Source: Chloroherpetonaceae bacterium (GTDB lineage Bacteria; Bacteroidota; Chlorobiia; Chlorobiales; Thermochlorobacteraceae). From it: a stretch of DNA of 64,000 nucleotides. The stretch lies in assembly GCA_025056565.1 (NCBI GenBank), contig JANWWA010000007.1, forward strand, positions 1 through 64,000, read 5' to 3'. The notes beneath the pieces were generated by a model that ran no database searches, was not told where the DNA came from, and worked only from the letters and a program-made list of their open reading frames with translations. Both the position numbers and the translations under genes were made by a program. Within the stretch, counting starts at the first letter, position 1, and the number at the start of each line of letters is the position of its first letter. Below are positions 44,848-54,046 of this stretch, piece after piece.

Positions 44848-45054
44848 GTGTCCTTGCAAATTTTCGTAAAGTCCAGCAAAACGCACAACGACCGCCAGTC
44901 CCGAAGAAGCCAAAGCACACTCGGAAGAGCTTATTGAAAAAACCCTCGCAGGCGAAACGGTTGAAATCCTTGCCAAAGGACGTCAAGCCCAGCCGGAAGT
45001 TGTCAAGACCAGTAATGACCACATCGATTTGCCTCTGCCAGTAGGAACTGCCTA
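44848..45054 (+). pseudogene. Possible small gene broken by a frameshift
   Basis: A GTG at 44848 sits eight bases after GAGGAG (44834-44839) and reads VSLQIFVKSSKT, but that frame stops after about 30 codons. In the neighbouring frame, from about 44885, the translation TTASPEEAKAHSEELIEKTL runs on through 45 more residues (GETVEILAKGRQAQ, ending LPLPVGTA, stop TAG at 45052-45054), looks like ordinary charged protein sequence and has no start codon of its own. A single indel near AAAACGCACAACG (44877-44889) would join the two. It may be a real frameshift, a decayed gene or an assembly error. Confidence 0.4.
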
Positions 45055-45103
45055 GAGAAAAATTGCTTGGCAACTTACTCTGCGCAAAGGCAACTCCACC
45101 TTG

Positions 45104-45682
45104 CTACAGCGAAGCAGGTTCTTTGCGATTAAAGCGGGTCATGGCGAGCTGAATGCCGTGTTCGACGAAGCACAAGCATGCCTTTACGCAGTGCGCAATT
45201 GCTTCTTGCACAATCGGCAGTTCATCAGCACGGAATGGTGATAGCACGTAGTTTGCTGCCGCTCCCTTGTGAGGTGGATTGCCAATGCCAAACCTTAGAC
45301 GCGCAAAGTCCTCTCGCCCTAATTCTGTAATAATATTCCTCAATCCATTTTGCCCTCCAGCTGAGCCTTTCGGGCGCAAGCGCACTGCACCTAAGGGCAG
45401 ATTCAGGTCATCGCACACGACCAGCACATCTGACACACTCACCTTGTAGAACTGCATAGCTTGCCGCACTGCCCGTCCTGAAAGGTTCATATAGGTCAAT
45501 GGTTTTTGCAACAGCACATCAATGCCAGCGTAATGCGCTTTTGCAAGGAGATAATCTCCTTTGCCTGACTGGAATGCCACCCCTAATTCTTGGGCAAGCG
45601 CATCAAGAATTGCAAAGCCGATATTGTGGCGTGTGCCGTCGTATCGTGGTTCGGGATTGCCTAATCCTACGATGAGTTTCAT
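45104..45682 (-). CDS. pth: Peptidyl-tRNA hydrolase
   Basis: Pth frees tRNA from peptidyl-tRNA that drops off the ribosome. Start at the ATG at 45682 gives KLIVGLGNPEPRYDGTRHNIGF, with the conserved Asn and catalytic His of RHNIGF; the frame extends to 45754 but the extra residues do not fit. KPLTYMNLSG, VVCDDLNLPLG with the second catalytic Asp, and the KGSAGGQNGLRNI segment are all intact. Length 192 is typical. Confidence 0.97.
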   Translation of the reverse strand: MKLIVGLGNPEPRYDGTRHNIGFAILDALAQELGVAFQSGKGDYLLAKAHYAGIDVLLQKPLTYMNLSGRAVRQAMQFYKVSVSDVLVVCDDLNLPLGAVRLRPKGSAGGQNGLRNIITELGREDFARLRFGIGNPPHKGAAANYVLSPFRADELPIVQEAIAHCVKACLCFVEHGIQLAMTRFNRKEPASL

Positions 45683-45850
45683 TGCGATTGCAGATTTGCT
45701 TGCACCAGCTAAACTTGACAGCGCTTCTTGGAAATTCCCAAAGTGAAGAATCATGTTAGACCATACATCCTTTGGCGACGCTCAAGTGCGAAATTTTTTG
45801 CATCAGCCTTCCCGTTTTCTGAGTAGGGTTTTACAAACGCTTATAGTTCA

Positions 45851-47698
45851 ATGGCAGAGCAAAAGACACCTCAGAAAGGCTTGCAGATGGATTCTGATGC
45901 ACCATCGGGCAATGTGTTTGATGCATTGCTCCTGCGTCGCCTCTACCGCTATGTGCGTCCGTATCCGCTTCTCTTAGCCAGTGCTACGCTGCTCACTGTT
46001 CTTGCTGCACTTTTTTCGCCCCTCCGTCCGTATCTGGTTAAGCTCGCTGTGGACAACCATATTGCCATAGGCGATACAGACGGTCTAATGCGGCTCAGCG
46101 CCCTGTTTCTTGGCGTGTTATGTCTGGAAGCGCTGACACAATTTGGTAGCGCCTATCTTACCCAACTGCTGGGGCAGAAGGCGGTCTTCAACCTGCGTCA
46201 AGAGCTATTTGCACACGTGCAGCGCCTTGCGCTCTCGTTTTTCGACCGTAATCCTATTGGCAGACTCATGACACGCATTACAAATGACGTGGAGTCGCTC
46301 AATGAAATGCTTTCGAGTGGACTGGTTTCACTGCTTGGCGATGTATTTCAGCTTGCATTCATCATTGTGATGATGCTCATTCTGGATTGGCAACTTACGC
46401 TGGTGAGTTTTAGCGTTCTGCCACTGATGTTTTGGGCAACGATGGTGTTTAAGAAGTATGTGCGTGTCGCTTACCAAGATGTGCGCACCGAAGTTGCGCG
46501 ACTGAATGCCTTCTTGCAGGAACACATTACGGGTATGATGATTGTGCAGCTTTTCAGCCGAGAGCAAAAAGAGTTCGAGAAACATTCTGAAATCAATGCT
46601 GCGCATCGAGATGCGAACATTCGCTCTGTGTGGTACTACTCCATTTTCTATCCCACCATTGAGTTGCTCTCTGCTATTGCGCTCGGCTTAATCATTTGGC
46701 ATAGCAGCCAGCGTATTTTGTCGCACTCGCTTACGCTGGGCGTCGTGATTTCTTTTGTGCAATATATTGCTCTCTTTTTCCGACCGCTGCAAGACCTCTC
46801 CGATAAATTCAACATTATGCAGACTGCTATTACCAGCGCTGAGCGCATTTTTAGACTGCTTGACCAAAAAGTTTTTATCAGAGCGCCAGAGCACCCCGTC
46901 ATACTGCAGCACGTCCGTGGCGATATTGCCTTCGAGAATGTCTCCTTTGCCTACACAGATGAGAACTGGGTGCTGCGCGACATTTCCTTTGAAGCTAAAG
47001 CGGGCGAGAAAATTGCATTGGTAGGAGCAACAGGTAGCGGTAAATCTACCATTATTAGTCTCCTGTCTAAGTTTTACGAGCCGCAAAAGGGCAGAATTCT
47101 ACTCGACGGCATAGACATCCGCCAAATTCCTGAGCGAGAACTTCGCCGTCACATTGGTGTGGTTTTGCAAGATGTCTTCCTTTTTTCGGGCACTATTCGT
47201 GACAATATCACGCTAGGTAATGCCGAAATTAGCGACGCTGCGATTGATGCCGCTGCTCGGCTGGTCGGCGCACACACATTCATTGAGAAGCTACCCCGTC
47301 AGTATGATTACCTTGTGCAAGAGCGGGGGAGTGCTTTATCAGCTGGGCAGCGTCAGCTTATTGCATTTGTGCGCGCACTGGTGTATGACCCCAAAATCTT
47401 AGTCCTTGATGAAGCAACAAGTTCGGTTGACACAGAAACCGAGCAGCTCATTGAACGCGCCTTAGAGAAGTTGATGGCTGGGCGCACGGCTCTTATCATC
47501 GCCCATCGGTTATCGACCGTGCAGAAGGCAGACAAAATCATCGTTCTGCATCGGGGCACTATTCGGGAAATGGGCACGCATCAAGCACTTTTGCAGCAGC
47601 GCGGGCTTTACTACAAGCTCTATCAATTGCAATATGCTGAGCAAGTAGGCGTGCCTCACTCTGCAGAGAACCTCACCGCCAAAGATGAAGCATCTTGA
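45851..47698 (+). CDS. ABC exporter, fused permease and ATPase (MsbA/MdlB type)
   Basis: A 615-residue half transporter: six membrane helices in about residues 30-340, then an ATPase domain (about 360-600). Walker A is GATGSGKSTI, the signature motif is LSAGQRQLIAF, Walker B is ILVLDEATSSVD and the switch His is in IIAHRLS. NPIGRLMTRITNDVESLNEM is the intracellular coupling helix common to lipid, multidrug and peptide exporters. It probably dimerises with itself, since no partner half is encoded nearby. The substrate is unknown. Confidence 0.94.
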   Translation: MAEQKTPQKGLQMDSDAPSGNVFDALLLRRLYRYVRPYPLLLASATLLTVLAALFSPLRPYLVKLAVDNHIAIGDTDGLMRLSALFLGVLCLEALTQFGSAYLTQLLGQKAVFNLRQELFAHVQRLALSFFDRNPIGRLMTRITNDVESLNEMLSSGLVSLLGDVFQLAFIIVMMLILDWQLTLVSFSVLPLMFWATMVFKKYVRVAYQDVRTEVARLNAFLQEHITGMMIVQLFSREQKEFEKHSEINAAHRDANIRSVWYYSIFYPTIELLSAIALGLIIWHSSQRILSHSLTLGVVISFVQYIALFFRPLQDLSDKFNIMQTAITSAERIFRLLDQKVFIRAPEHPVILQHVRGDIAFENVSFAYTDENWVLRDISFEAKAGEKIALVGATGSGKSTIISLLSKFYEPQKGRILLDGIDIRQIPERELRRHIGVVLQDVFLFSGTIRDNITLGNAEISDAAIDAAARLVGAHTFIEKLPRQYDYLVQERGSALSAGQRQLIAFVRALVYDPKILVLDEATSSVDTETEQLIERALEKLMAGRTALIIAHRLSTVQKADKIIVLHRGTIREMGTHQALLQQRGLYYKLYQLQYAEQVGVPHSAENLTAKDEAS

Positions 47699-47854
47699 TA
47701 CCATATGCCTGACTGCGCTACGGCACTTCGCTTAGAGTAGGTAGCAAACCGTGTTTGCACGTTTTTTCGCTGCCTCACTTTTCACAACGCTGGAAAAACC
47801 GTAGATTCCTGAACGAATTAACCTTTCTAAAAACCGTTCATCCAAGCTGGTGCC

Positions 47855-50440
47855 ATGACACATCGCTTCTTTCTTGCTCCCCTCCTTTTGCTCTTTCTAT
47901 ACACGCCGCTTACTGCACAAGTCAAACTGGACTACTACCTACCCAAAGTTGACTACAATCCTCAAGTGCCTACCCCTGAGGCGTTCTTTGGTTTTCAAAT
48001 TGGCGAATGGCATTTGCGTCCTGACCAGATTGATGCCTACCTTTATGCGCTCGCCGCTACCAGTGAGCGAGTTACAATCGAGCGAATCGGCAAAACATAT
48101 GAAGAGCGACCGCTCCTACTGGTTATCATCACTTCACCAGAAAATCAGCGTAACCTTGCCTTCATTAAGCAGCAGCATAAAGACCTTACCAATCCACAGA
48201 AGTCCAGCCGCCTGTCCATTGAATCAATGCCTGTGGTGGTTTGGTTAGGTTACAGCGTGCACGGTGACGAACCCAGTGGCGCTAATGCTGTGCCGCTTAT
48301 TGCGTATCATCTTGCGGCCGCGCTTGACGACGAAGTCGAAAAGTGGCTTCGCAATACGATTATTCTTCTTGACCCGCATATCAATCCTGACGGCATTGCA
48401 CGCTTCGCACAATGGGCGAATATGCACAAAGGCAAGCACGTGATTGCTGACCCAGAGCATCGTGAGCACAATCAACTCTTTCCTGCTGGGCGATTTAATC
48501 ACTATTGGTTTGATTTGAACCGTGATTGGCTGCCTGTGCAACTTCTCGAAAGCCAAGCCCGTCTGGCTAAGTTTCATGAGTGGATGCCAAACATTCTAAC
48601 CGACCATCATGAGCAAGGCACGAATGCGACCTTTTTCTTTCAGCCGGGTGTGCCTTCACGAAATCATCCGCTCTTGCCTAAGCGTACTATTGAGCTGACC
48701 GAAGCAATTGCACAGTACCACGCCAAAGCCCTTGACGAAATTGGCTCGCTTTATTTCACGAAGGAGAACTATGATGACTTCTATTTCGGCAAAGGCTCTA
48801 CTTACCCAGACCTGCAGGGCTGCATTGGCATTCTCTTCGAGCAAGCCAGCTCTCGCGGGCATGCGCAAGAAAGCGCGAACGGTGTGCTGACTTTTTCCTT
48901 CACCATTCGCAATCAAGTGGTTACCACTTTCTCTACACTGCGAGCTGCACAAGCCCTGCGGAAGGATTTGCTATCACACCAGCGCGACTTTTTTGCTTCC
49001 GCTTTAGTGGAAGCAGAGAAATCACCTGTTAAGACATATATCTTTGGCTCCCCAAGCGACGCTGCAAAGAATTTTCATTTTGTTGATTTTCTGCGGCGGC
49101 ACGGCATAGAAGTGTATGAACTAACCAAAGACCTCAAAGCAGGAGGCACTGAGTTCAAGGCTGGTAAAGCCTTTGCTGTGCCCACCAATCAACCGCAGTA
49201 TCGGTTAATTACGGCTATTTTTGAGAAGCGCACCTCGTTTCAGGATAGCCTTTTTTACGACATTTCAGCTTGGACCATGCCGCTGGCATTTGGCTTGCCT
49301 TTTGCAGAACTTGGCTCACGCGTAGAGGGCAAGCGCATTGACACGCTGATTTTCCCACAAGGCAAAGTGATTGGCAGCAAAGCCAGCTATGCATATCTCT
49401 TTGATTGGTCGCCCTACTATGCACCGCGCGCTCTGTATCAACTGCAGAAAGCTGGGCTTCGCGTCAAAGTTGCCACCCAGCCTTTTGAAATCACGACTCA
49501 AGCTGGCATGCGCAAGTTTGATTACGGCACGGTAATGGTGGCTGTAAGCCAGCAGCGCCTCTCACCAGATTCACTCTTTGCACTCATGGAGCGTGTGGCA
49601 AGGTCAAATGCATTGGAGATTTATGCCGTTAGTACTGGGCTTTCAACTGTCGGCTTAGGCAGCTCGAGCTTTGAGACAGTGTCGCTACCACGCCTTGCTA
49701 TGCTTACGGGCGTGAGCATTACGCCAACGGACGCTGGCGAAATCTGGCATCTCTTAGACCAGCGCTTCGATATAGAGCTTTCGCTCCTCGAACTGTCACA
49801 ATTAGGCAGAGTCAATCTTTCCAAGTATTCGGCAGTGCTGATGCCAAGCGGCAGTTACAGTGCACTGGATTCAGCAGGCATTGCGAACCTACGCCGATAT
49901 GTCTTGCAAGGCGGCACTCTCGTGGCAATAAAAGGTGCAGTGGAGTGGCTCATTCAGCGCGGCATTATAACAGAGAAAATTAAAAAGCCGAAGGACGATA
50001 CGGCACGCATCCGTCGTCCCTTTGAACACATTGAGGAAGACGAACGCGCCCAAACTATCACGGGTGCAATTTTCGAGGCTACGCTTGACCGCTCGCATCC
50101 GCTTTGCTTCGGCTACGAGAGTGACAAAATTGCACTCTTTCGTGACCACACACTTTTTTTAGAGCTTTCACGCAACCAATACGCCACACCCTTGCAATAC
50201 ACTGCAAAGCCGCTTCTTTCTGGCTACATCTCCAAGCGAAACGAGGAAGCGCTGCGCAACACCGCTGCTGCACTGGTGAGCCGCGTCGGCGCAGGGCGTG
50301 CTATTCTCTTTGCCGATAACCCTAATTTTCGTGCCTTCTGGTATGGCACAAATAAACTTTTTCTCAACAGCCTTTTCTTTGGTGCGATAATGACACGTGG
50401 TGCACGTGCTGAAACACCCAATGAAGACGCTTCACATTAA
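47855..50440 (+). CDS. Secreted M14-family zinc carboxypeptidase with C-terminal extension
   Basis: An 861-residue exported metallopeptidase. A signal peptide (FFLAPLLLLFLYTPLTAQ) is followed by the catalytic domain (about 45-390): zinc ligands in YSVHGDEPSG and, later, the His of TDHHEQG; NPDGIARF and the GCIGILFEQASS strand with the probable catalytic Glu complete it. Residues about 400-861 form a second, larger part with an alpha/beta glutamine-amidotransferase-like look (VLMPSGSYSALDSAG), as is frequent in Bacteroidota M14 proteins. It is co-oriented and 20 bases upstream of an M28 aminopeptidase, giving a peptide-scavenging pair. Confidence 0.88.
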   Translation: MTHRFFLAPLLLLFLYTPLTAQVKLDYYLPKVDYNPQVPTPEAFFGFQIGEWHLRPDQIDAYLYALAATSERVTIERIGKTYEERPLLLVIITSPENQRNLAFIKQQHKDLTNPQKSSRLSIESMPVVVWLGYSVHGDEPSGANAVPLIAYHLAAALDDEVEKWLRNTIILLDPHINPDGIARFAQWANMHKGKHVIADPEHREHNQLFPAGRFNHYWFDLNRDWLPVQLLESQARLAKFHEWMPNILTDHHEQGTNATFFFQPGVPSRNHPLLPKRTIELTEAIAQYHAKALDEIGSLYFTKENYDDFYFGKGSTYPDLQGCIGILFEQASSRGHAQESANGVLTFSFTIRNQVVTTFSTLRAAQALRKDLLSHQRDFFASALVEAEKSPVKTYIFGSPSDAAKNFHFVDFLRRHGIEVYELTKDLKAGGTEFKAGKAFAVPTNQPQYRLITAIFEKRTSFQDSLFYDISAWTMPLAFGLPFAELGSRVEGKRIDTLIFPQGKVIGSKASYAYLFDWSPYYAPRALYQLQKAGLRVKVATQPFEITTQAGMRKFDYGTVMVAVSQQRLSPDSLFALMERVARSNALEIYAVSTGLSTVGLGSSSFETVSLPRLAMLTGVSITPTDAGEIWHLLDQRFDIELSLLELSQLGRVNLSKYSAVLMPSGSYSALDSAGIANLRRYVLQGGTLVAIKGAVEWLIQRGIITEKIKKPKDDTARIRRPFEHIEEDERAQTITGAIFEATLDRSHPLCFGYESDKIALFRDHTLFLELSRNQYATPLQYTAKPLLSGYISKRNEEALRNTAAALVSRVGAGRAILFADNPNFRAFWYGTNKLFLNSLFFGAIMTRGARAETPNEDASH

Positions 50441-50459
50441 CACTAAACTGTAACTCTAA

Positions 50460-51965
50460 ATGAAAGCTCTCATACTTTGCCTCGCGCTTGCTTTTCTTGC
50501 CTTGCCCTTAGCCGCACAGAAGCGGAATGCTTCGCGAACACCTTCCTTGCCAGAGTTTCTGCTCTCATCGCAGGAAACAGCTGCGCACATTCGCTTCCTC
50601 GCTTCTGATGAATTGATGGGCCGAATGACGGGCGAAATCGGCAATAACGTTGCGGCACGCTACATCGCTGAGCAATTTCGGCTCTACGGCTTAAAAGAGG
50701 TACAAGGTGCAGCTGGTTACTACCAGAAAGTACCCCTTGTGAAAGTGCGACCACCAAAAGATGCGTTTTTGGTTTGGGGGACTGATACGCTGCGTCAAGG
50801 CAAGGATCTATTGGTTCTAAATGGCTCAAAACTGACTGTGACTGCGCCTGTTGTGTTTGCCAAACACGGCATCGTTGATGACAAGGCAGGACGCAACGAT
50901 TACGAAGGCATAGACGCAAAAGGCAAAATCGTGGTGGTCAAACTCGGCGATGCTGACAATACCGATGTGCGGCAAGCCCTGCGTTTGCGAGAAACCAAGC
51001 AGAAGGCCGCCGCTGAGCGTGGGGCGATGGCACTCCTTGAACTCTATGATGCCACTGTCCCATGGTCGCTTATTATGCAGTTTGCTAACCGTGAGACCAT
51101 TCAACTTCCTTCTGAAGAAACCGCTCACCTCACATACATCTGGCTTAGCGATGCTGGGAAAACATATCTCGAGCGCGCCCTGCGCACTGAAAGCCTCACG
51201 ATTGAATCCAGTGGGCTTCAGCGCGAGCCGTTCTTCTCACAAAATGTGATTGGTCTTATTGAAGGCAGCGATCCCAAGCTCCGCAATGAATACATTTTGC
51301 TTAGTGCGCACTACGACCACATCGGCACAGGACGACGTCCTAACCAAACTGATACAATCTTCAACGGCGCTCGCGACAACGGCATGGGCACCACCGCTCT
51401 CCTTGCCGCCGCCAAAGCCTTCTCCCAGAAACCGCCCAAGCGATCGGTCATCTGTTTGGCTGTGACTGCAGAAGAGGTAGGGCTTTTAGGTAGCCAATAC
51501 TACGCCACACACCCCCTCGTGCCGCTGGAACAAACTGTTTTTAATCTTAATGTTGATGGCGCTGGCTACAACGATACCACCATTGTAACCGTCATTGGTT
51601 GGGAACGCACCACTGCAATGAAAGACATCGAAGCAGGCGCCAAGGCTTTTGGTTTGGGCATTATTAGCGACCCTGCACCAGAGCAAAATCTCTTCGACCG
51701 CTCCGACAATGTTAGCTTTGCTGCAAAAGGCGTCCCCGCACCGACCTTCAGTGAAGGCTTCCGTAGCTTCGACGCAGAAATTGGCAAATACTATCATCAA
51801 CCTGCTGACCAAGCCGACGAGAATTTCAACTTTTCGTATCTGCACCGATTCTGTCAAGCCTACATTCATGCCGCGCGCCGTATTGCTGACCGTCCTGAGC
51901 GTCCTCGCTGGGTCAAAGGCGATAAGTATGAACCCGCGTTCAATCTGCTCTACGGCAAAAGGTAG
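50460..51965 (+). CDS. Secreted M28-family aminopeptidase
   Basis: A 501-residue exported zinc peptidase. Signal peptide LILCLALAFLALPLAAQ, then an inserted PA-like domain (about 125-240; VVFAKHGIVDDKAGRNDYEG, KGKIVVVKLGD) and the catalytic core. Metal ligands: LSAHYDHIG (His, Asp), GARDNGMGT (bridging Asp), VTAEEVGLLGS (catalytic Glu and metal Glu), NLNVDGAGYND and the final His in KYYHQPADQADE. All are intact, so an active di-zinc aminopeptidase is expected in the periplasm or outside. Confidence 0.93.
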   Translation: MKALILCLALAFLALPLAAQKRNASRTPSLPEFLLSSQETAAHIRFLASDELMGRMTGEIGNNVAARYIAEQFRLYGLKEVQGAAGYYQKVPLVKVRPPKDAFLVWGTDTLRQGKDLLVLNGSKLTVTAPVVFAKHGIVDDKAGRNDYEGIDAKGKIVVVKLGDADNTDVRQALRLRETKQKAAAERGAMALLELYDATVPWSLIMQFANRETIQLPSEETAHLTYIWLSDAGKTYLERALRTESLTIESSGLQREPFFSQNVIGLIEGSDPKLRNEYILLSAHYDHIGTGRRPNQTDTIFNGARDNGMGTTALLAAAKAFSQKPPKRSVICLAVTAEEVGLLGSQYYATHPLVPLEQTVFNLNVDGAGYNDTTIVTVIGWERTTAMKDIEAGAKAFGLGIISDPAPEQNLFDRSDNVSFAAKGVPAPTFSEGFRSFDAEIGKYYHQPADQADENFNFSYLHRFCQAYIHAARRIADRPERPRWVKGDKYEPAFNLLYGKR

Positions 51966-51987
51966 CGACCTCTGACTTTCCCGCCAT

Positions 51988-52018
51988 GCCCTCGCCCTAA
52001 AAGGCGTAGAGCGAGGGC
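51988..52018 (+). repeat. Strong hairpin after the M28 gene
   Basis: GCCCTCGC at 51988-51995 pairs perfectly with GCGAGGGC at 52011-52018 around a 15-base loop. It lies 23 bases beyond the M28 stop. No T run follows on either strand, so it is not a standard intrinsic terminator; an mRNA 3'-end stabiliser is possible. Confidence 0.5.
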
Positions 52019-52116
52019 AACACCAATTCACCGCATTCGAACTTAACCCTCTTTGATTGCCCTGAAATTGCACGTAATTTCGCCCACTTTCACTGCAACC
52101 AAAGAACCAAAGCACG

Positions 52117-53043
52117 ATGAGACTTTTTCTCTACCAGCTTTTGACCTTTTCACTTTGCTTTGTCATTTCCGCTCCGCTTTACGCCCAGCGCGAGCAGCTT
52201 GGGATTCGCTATGAGCAATTTGGCGTGGTGAATTTGGACCGAGCAGAGCCGTCGCTTGCAGGCAATTCGTTCAGCGCCTCTGCGCTTTCTCTGAACGCTT
52301 CGTTTAAGGTGTTTTTGGACAAGCGTGGGGCATCATCGCTAACAGTCGGAGCGCAGTATCGCTTTGTGTCAATTGCGCAAAGTATCAATGTGCGTCCGAG
52401 TAATAACCCCGGCCCAAGTGTGCCTGCACCACGCGAAGCACACCTGCTTTACTTAGACTTGGTGTGGCAACAGCGACTTTCTACGGACTTTACTTTGCTG
52501 GTCGCCGCACGTCCAGGTATTTTTTCAGACTTTCGCAACATCGTCTTTGACCACACTCGTTTGGAAGGCGCAGCGTTTGTAGACTGGCGGCTCAGCGATG
52601 AGCTTACCTTAGGACTGGGCGCCTCCCGCACCAGCAACTTCGGGCGCGTGCTCATTGTGCCCATTCTTCATATCATCTACTTTGGCGGCGAACTTTTTAT
52701 GATTGATGCCATCATTCCACGCAACCTTGACTTTATCTTTTACCCGTCAAAAGAATGGGAAATTGGACTTAGTATTTTGCTTAATGGCAGTGAGTATCGT
52801 GTAGGTGATGCCGCTCTGAACAACCTCAATATGAATCAATTTGGCTTTGCAAACCTGACAGTTGGCCCGATTGTTCGGTATCAATTCTTGGAGAAAACAT
52901 ACCTCTCGCTGGAAGGCGGCTATACGGTTCTGCGACGCACAGAGCTTGCCGATTACCGCCTCTCAGGCGATGCACGATTTCTGGTTCAGTTCAACCCTGC
53001 TAACACATGGTTCATACGTGCTGGCTTTCAAGTGATGTATTAA
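52117..53043 (+). CDS. Outer membrane beta-barrel protein (DUF6268-like)
   Basis: A 308-residue protein with signal peptide (LLTFSLCFVISAPLYAQ) and a pattern of amphipathic strands ending in WFIRAGFQVMY. Strands are clear at for example LLYLDLVWQQRLSTDFTLLV and EWEIGLSILLNGSEYRV. The overall look fits the DUF6268 barrel family of Bacteroidota, but I hold this family name only loosely. Function unknown. It ends ten bases before the TTG preceding the deacetylase start, so the two are probably one unit. Confidence 0.68.
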   Translation: MRLFLYQLLTFSLCFVISAPLYAQREQLGIRYEQFGVVNLDRAEPSLAGNSFSASALSLNASFKVFLDKRGASSLTVGAQYRFVSIAQSINVRPSNNPGPSVPAPREAHLLYLDLVWQQRLSTDFTLLVAARPGIFSDFRNIVFDHTRLEGAAFVDWRLSDELTLGLGASRTSNFGRVLIVPILHIIYFGGELFMIDAIIPRNLDFIFYPSKEWEIGLSILLNGSEYRVGDAALNNLNMNQFGFANLTVGPIVRYQFLEKTYLSLEGGYTVLRRTELADYRLSGDARFLVQFNPANTWFIRAGFQVMY

Positions 53044-53058
53044 CCCACAGGCTTGGCG

Positions 53059-53952
53059 ATGAAGGTGTTTTATTCTGACCGATACACTATCCCGCTGCCA
53101 GAGGGGCATCGCTTCCCAATGGAGAAGTATCGGCTGATTCGCTTTGCGCTTCTGCGTGAAGGCGTAGTGCGTGATTCAGAGTTGCAGGAGCCGCCGCTTG
53201 CCACACGCGAGCAATTGCTTCTGGCACACTCTGCTGAATACGTCGATGCAATGTGCCGCGGCACAGTCTCGCCTGACGTGATTCGCCGCATTGGCTTTCC
53301 ATGGAGCGAGGCCTTAGTGATTCGCTCACTTGCAACAGTTGGTGGTGCCATTGCAGCAGCAGAAAGCGCGTTGCACGATGGCATATCGGGCAACTTAGCT
53401 GGCGGCACGCATCATGCATTGCGACATTCTGGTGAGGGCTATTGTGTCTTCAATGACTTAGCTGTTACAGCTCTCTGGCTGCTTAAGTATCGCCGCGTGC
53501 ACCGCATTGCCATCATTGACTTGGACGTCCATCAAGGTAACGGCAACTCCGACATCCTTCGTCATCGTGAAGATGTCTTCATTTTCAGTATGCACGGCGA
53601 AAAGAATTATCCCTTCCGCAAAGTGCCCTCTACGCTTGATGTAGCGCTACCCGATGGCACCGATGACCAGACCTTCCTTGACGCCCTTGCAGCGCATCTG
53701 CCTAAGGTGTTTGCCTTCCGCCCTGACCTTGTGCTCTACCAAGCTGGCGTCGACCCGCTCAAGGAAGACACCTTAGGTCGGCTGGCTCTTTCACACGACG
53801 GCTTAATGCAGCGCGACCGCCTTGTGCTCTCGGAGTGTAGACGACGTGGCATTCCCGTCTCGCTGGCATTAGGCGGCGGATATGCCAAACCAATTGACCT
53901 CACGGTAGACGCGCATGTTGGTACTTACAAAGTCGTGCGAGAAGTGTTTTAG
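53059..53952 (+). CDS. Histone deacetylase family / acetoin-utilisation-type hydrolase
   Basis: A 297-residue class of zinc amidohydrolase related to histone deacetylases and acetylpolyamine amidohydrolases. The catalytic pair His118-His119 is in LAGGTHHALR, zinc ligands Asp156 and His158 are in IIDLDVHQGNG and Asp232 is in YQAGVDPL; GGGYAKP carries the catalytic Tyr. The active site is intact. The bacterial substrate is unknown; acetylated polyamines or protein lysines are candidates, and acetyl-CoA synthetase Lys acetylation is one conceivable target. Start chosen at the ATG at 53059. Confidence 0.93.
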   Translation: MKVFYSDRYTIPLPEGHRFPMEKYRLIRFALLREGVVRDSELQEPPLATREQLLLAHSAEYVDAMCRGTVSPDVIRRIGFPWSEALVIRSLATVGGAIAAAESALHDGISGNLAGGTHHALRHSGEGYCVFNDLAVTALWLLKYRRVHRIAIIDLDVHQGNGNSDILRHREDVFIFSMHGEKNYPFRKVPSTLDVALPDGTDDQTFLDALAAHLPKVFAFRPDLVLYQAGVDPLKEDTLGRLALSHDGLMQRDRLVLSECRRRGIPVSLALGGGYAKPIDLTVDAHVGTYKVVREVF

Positions 53953-54046
53953 CTGCTTAGTCCCTAAGCATCACTCTCTTCTTCTCTTGCAAGCCATGTT
54001 GTATTTTCGCCGCATCACCTTTTGACAACCATAAACACACGATGCT

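Noticed and set aside
44760-45044. Plus-strand open frame rich in Lys and Pro across the end of the DinB gene
   Set aside because: It starts inside the DinB gene in another frame and has shadow-like composition; the alternative frame in the same region looks more like protein.
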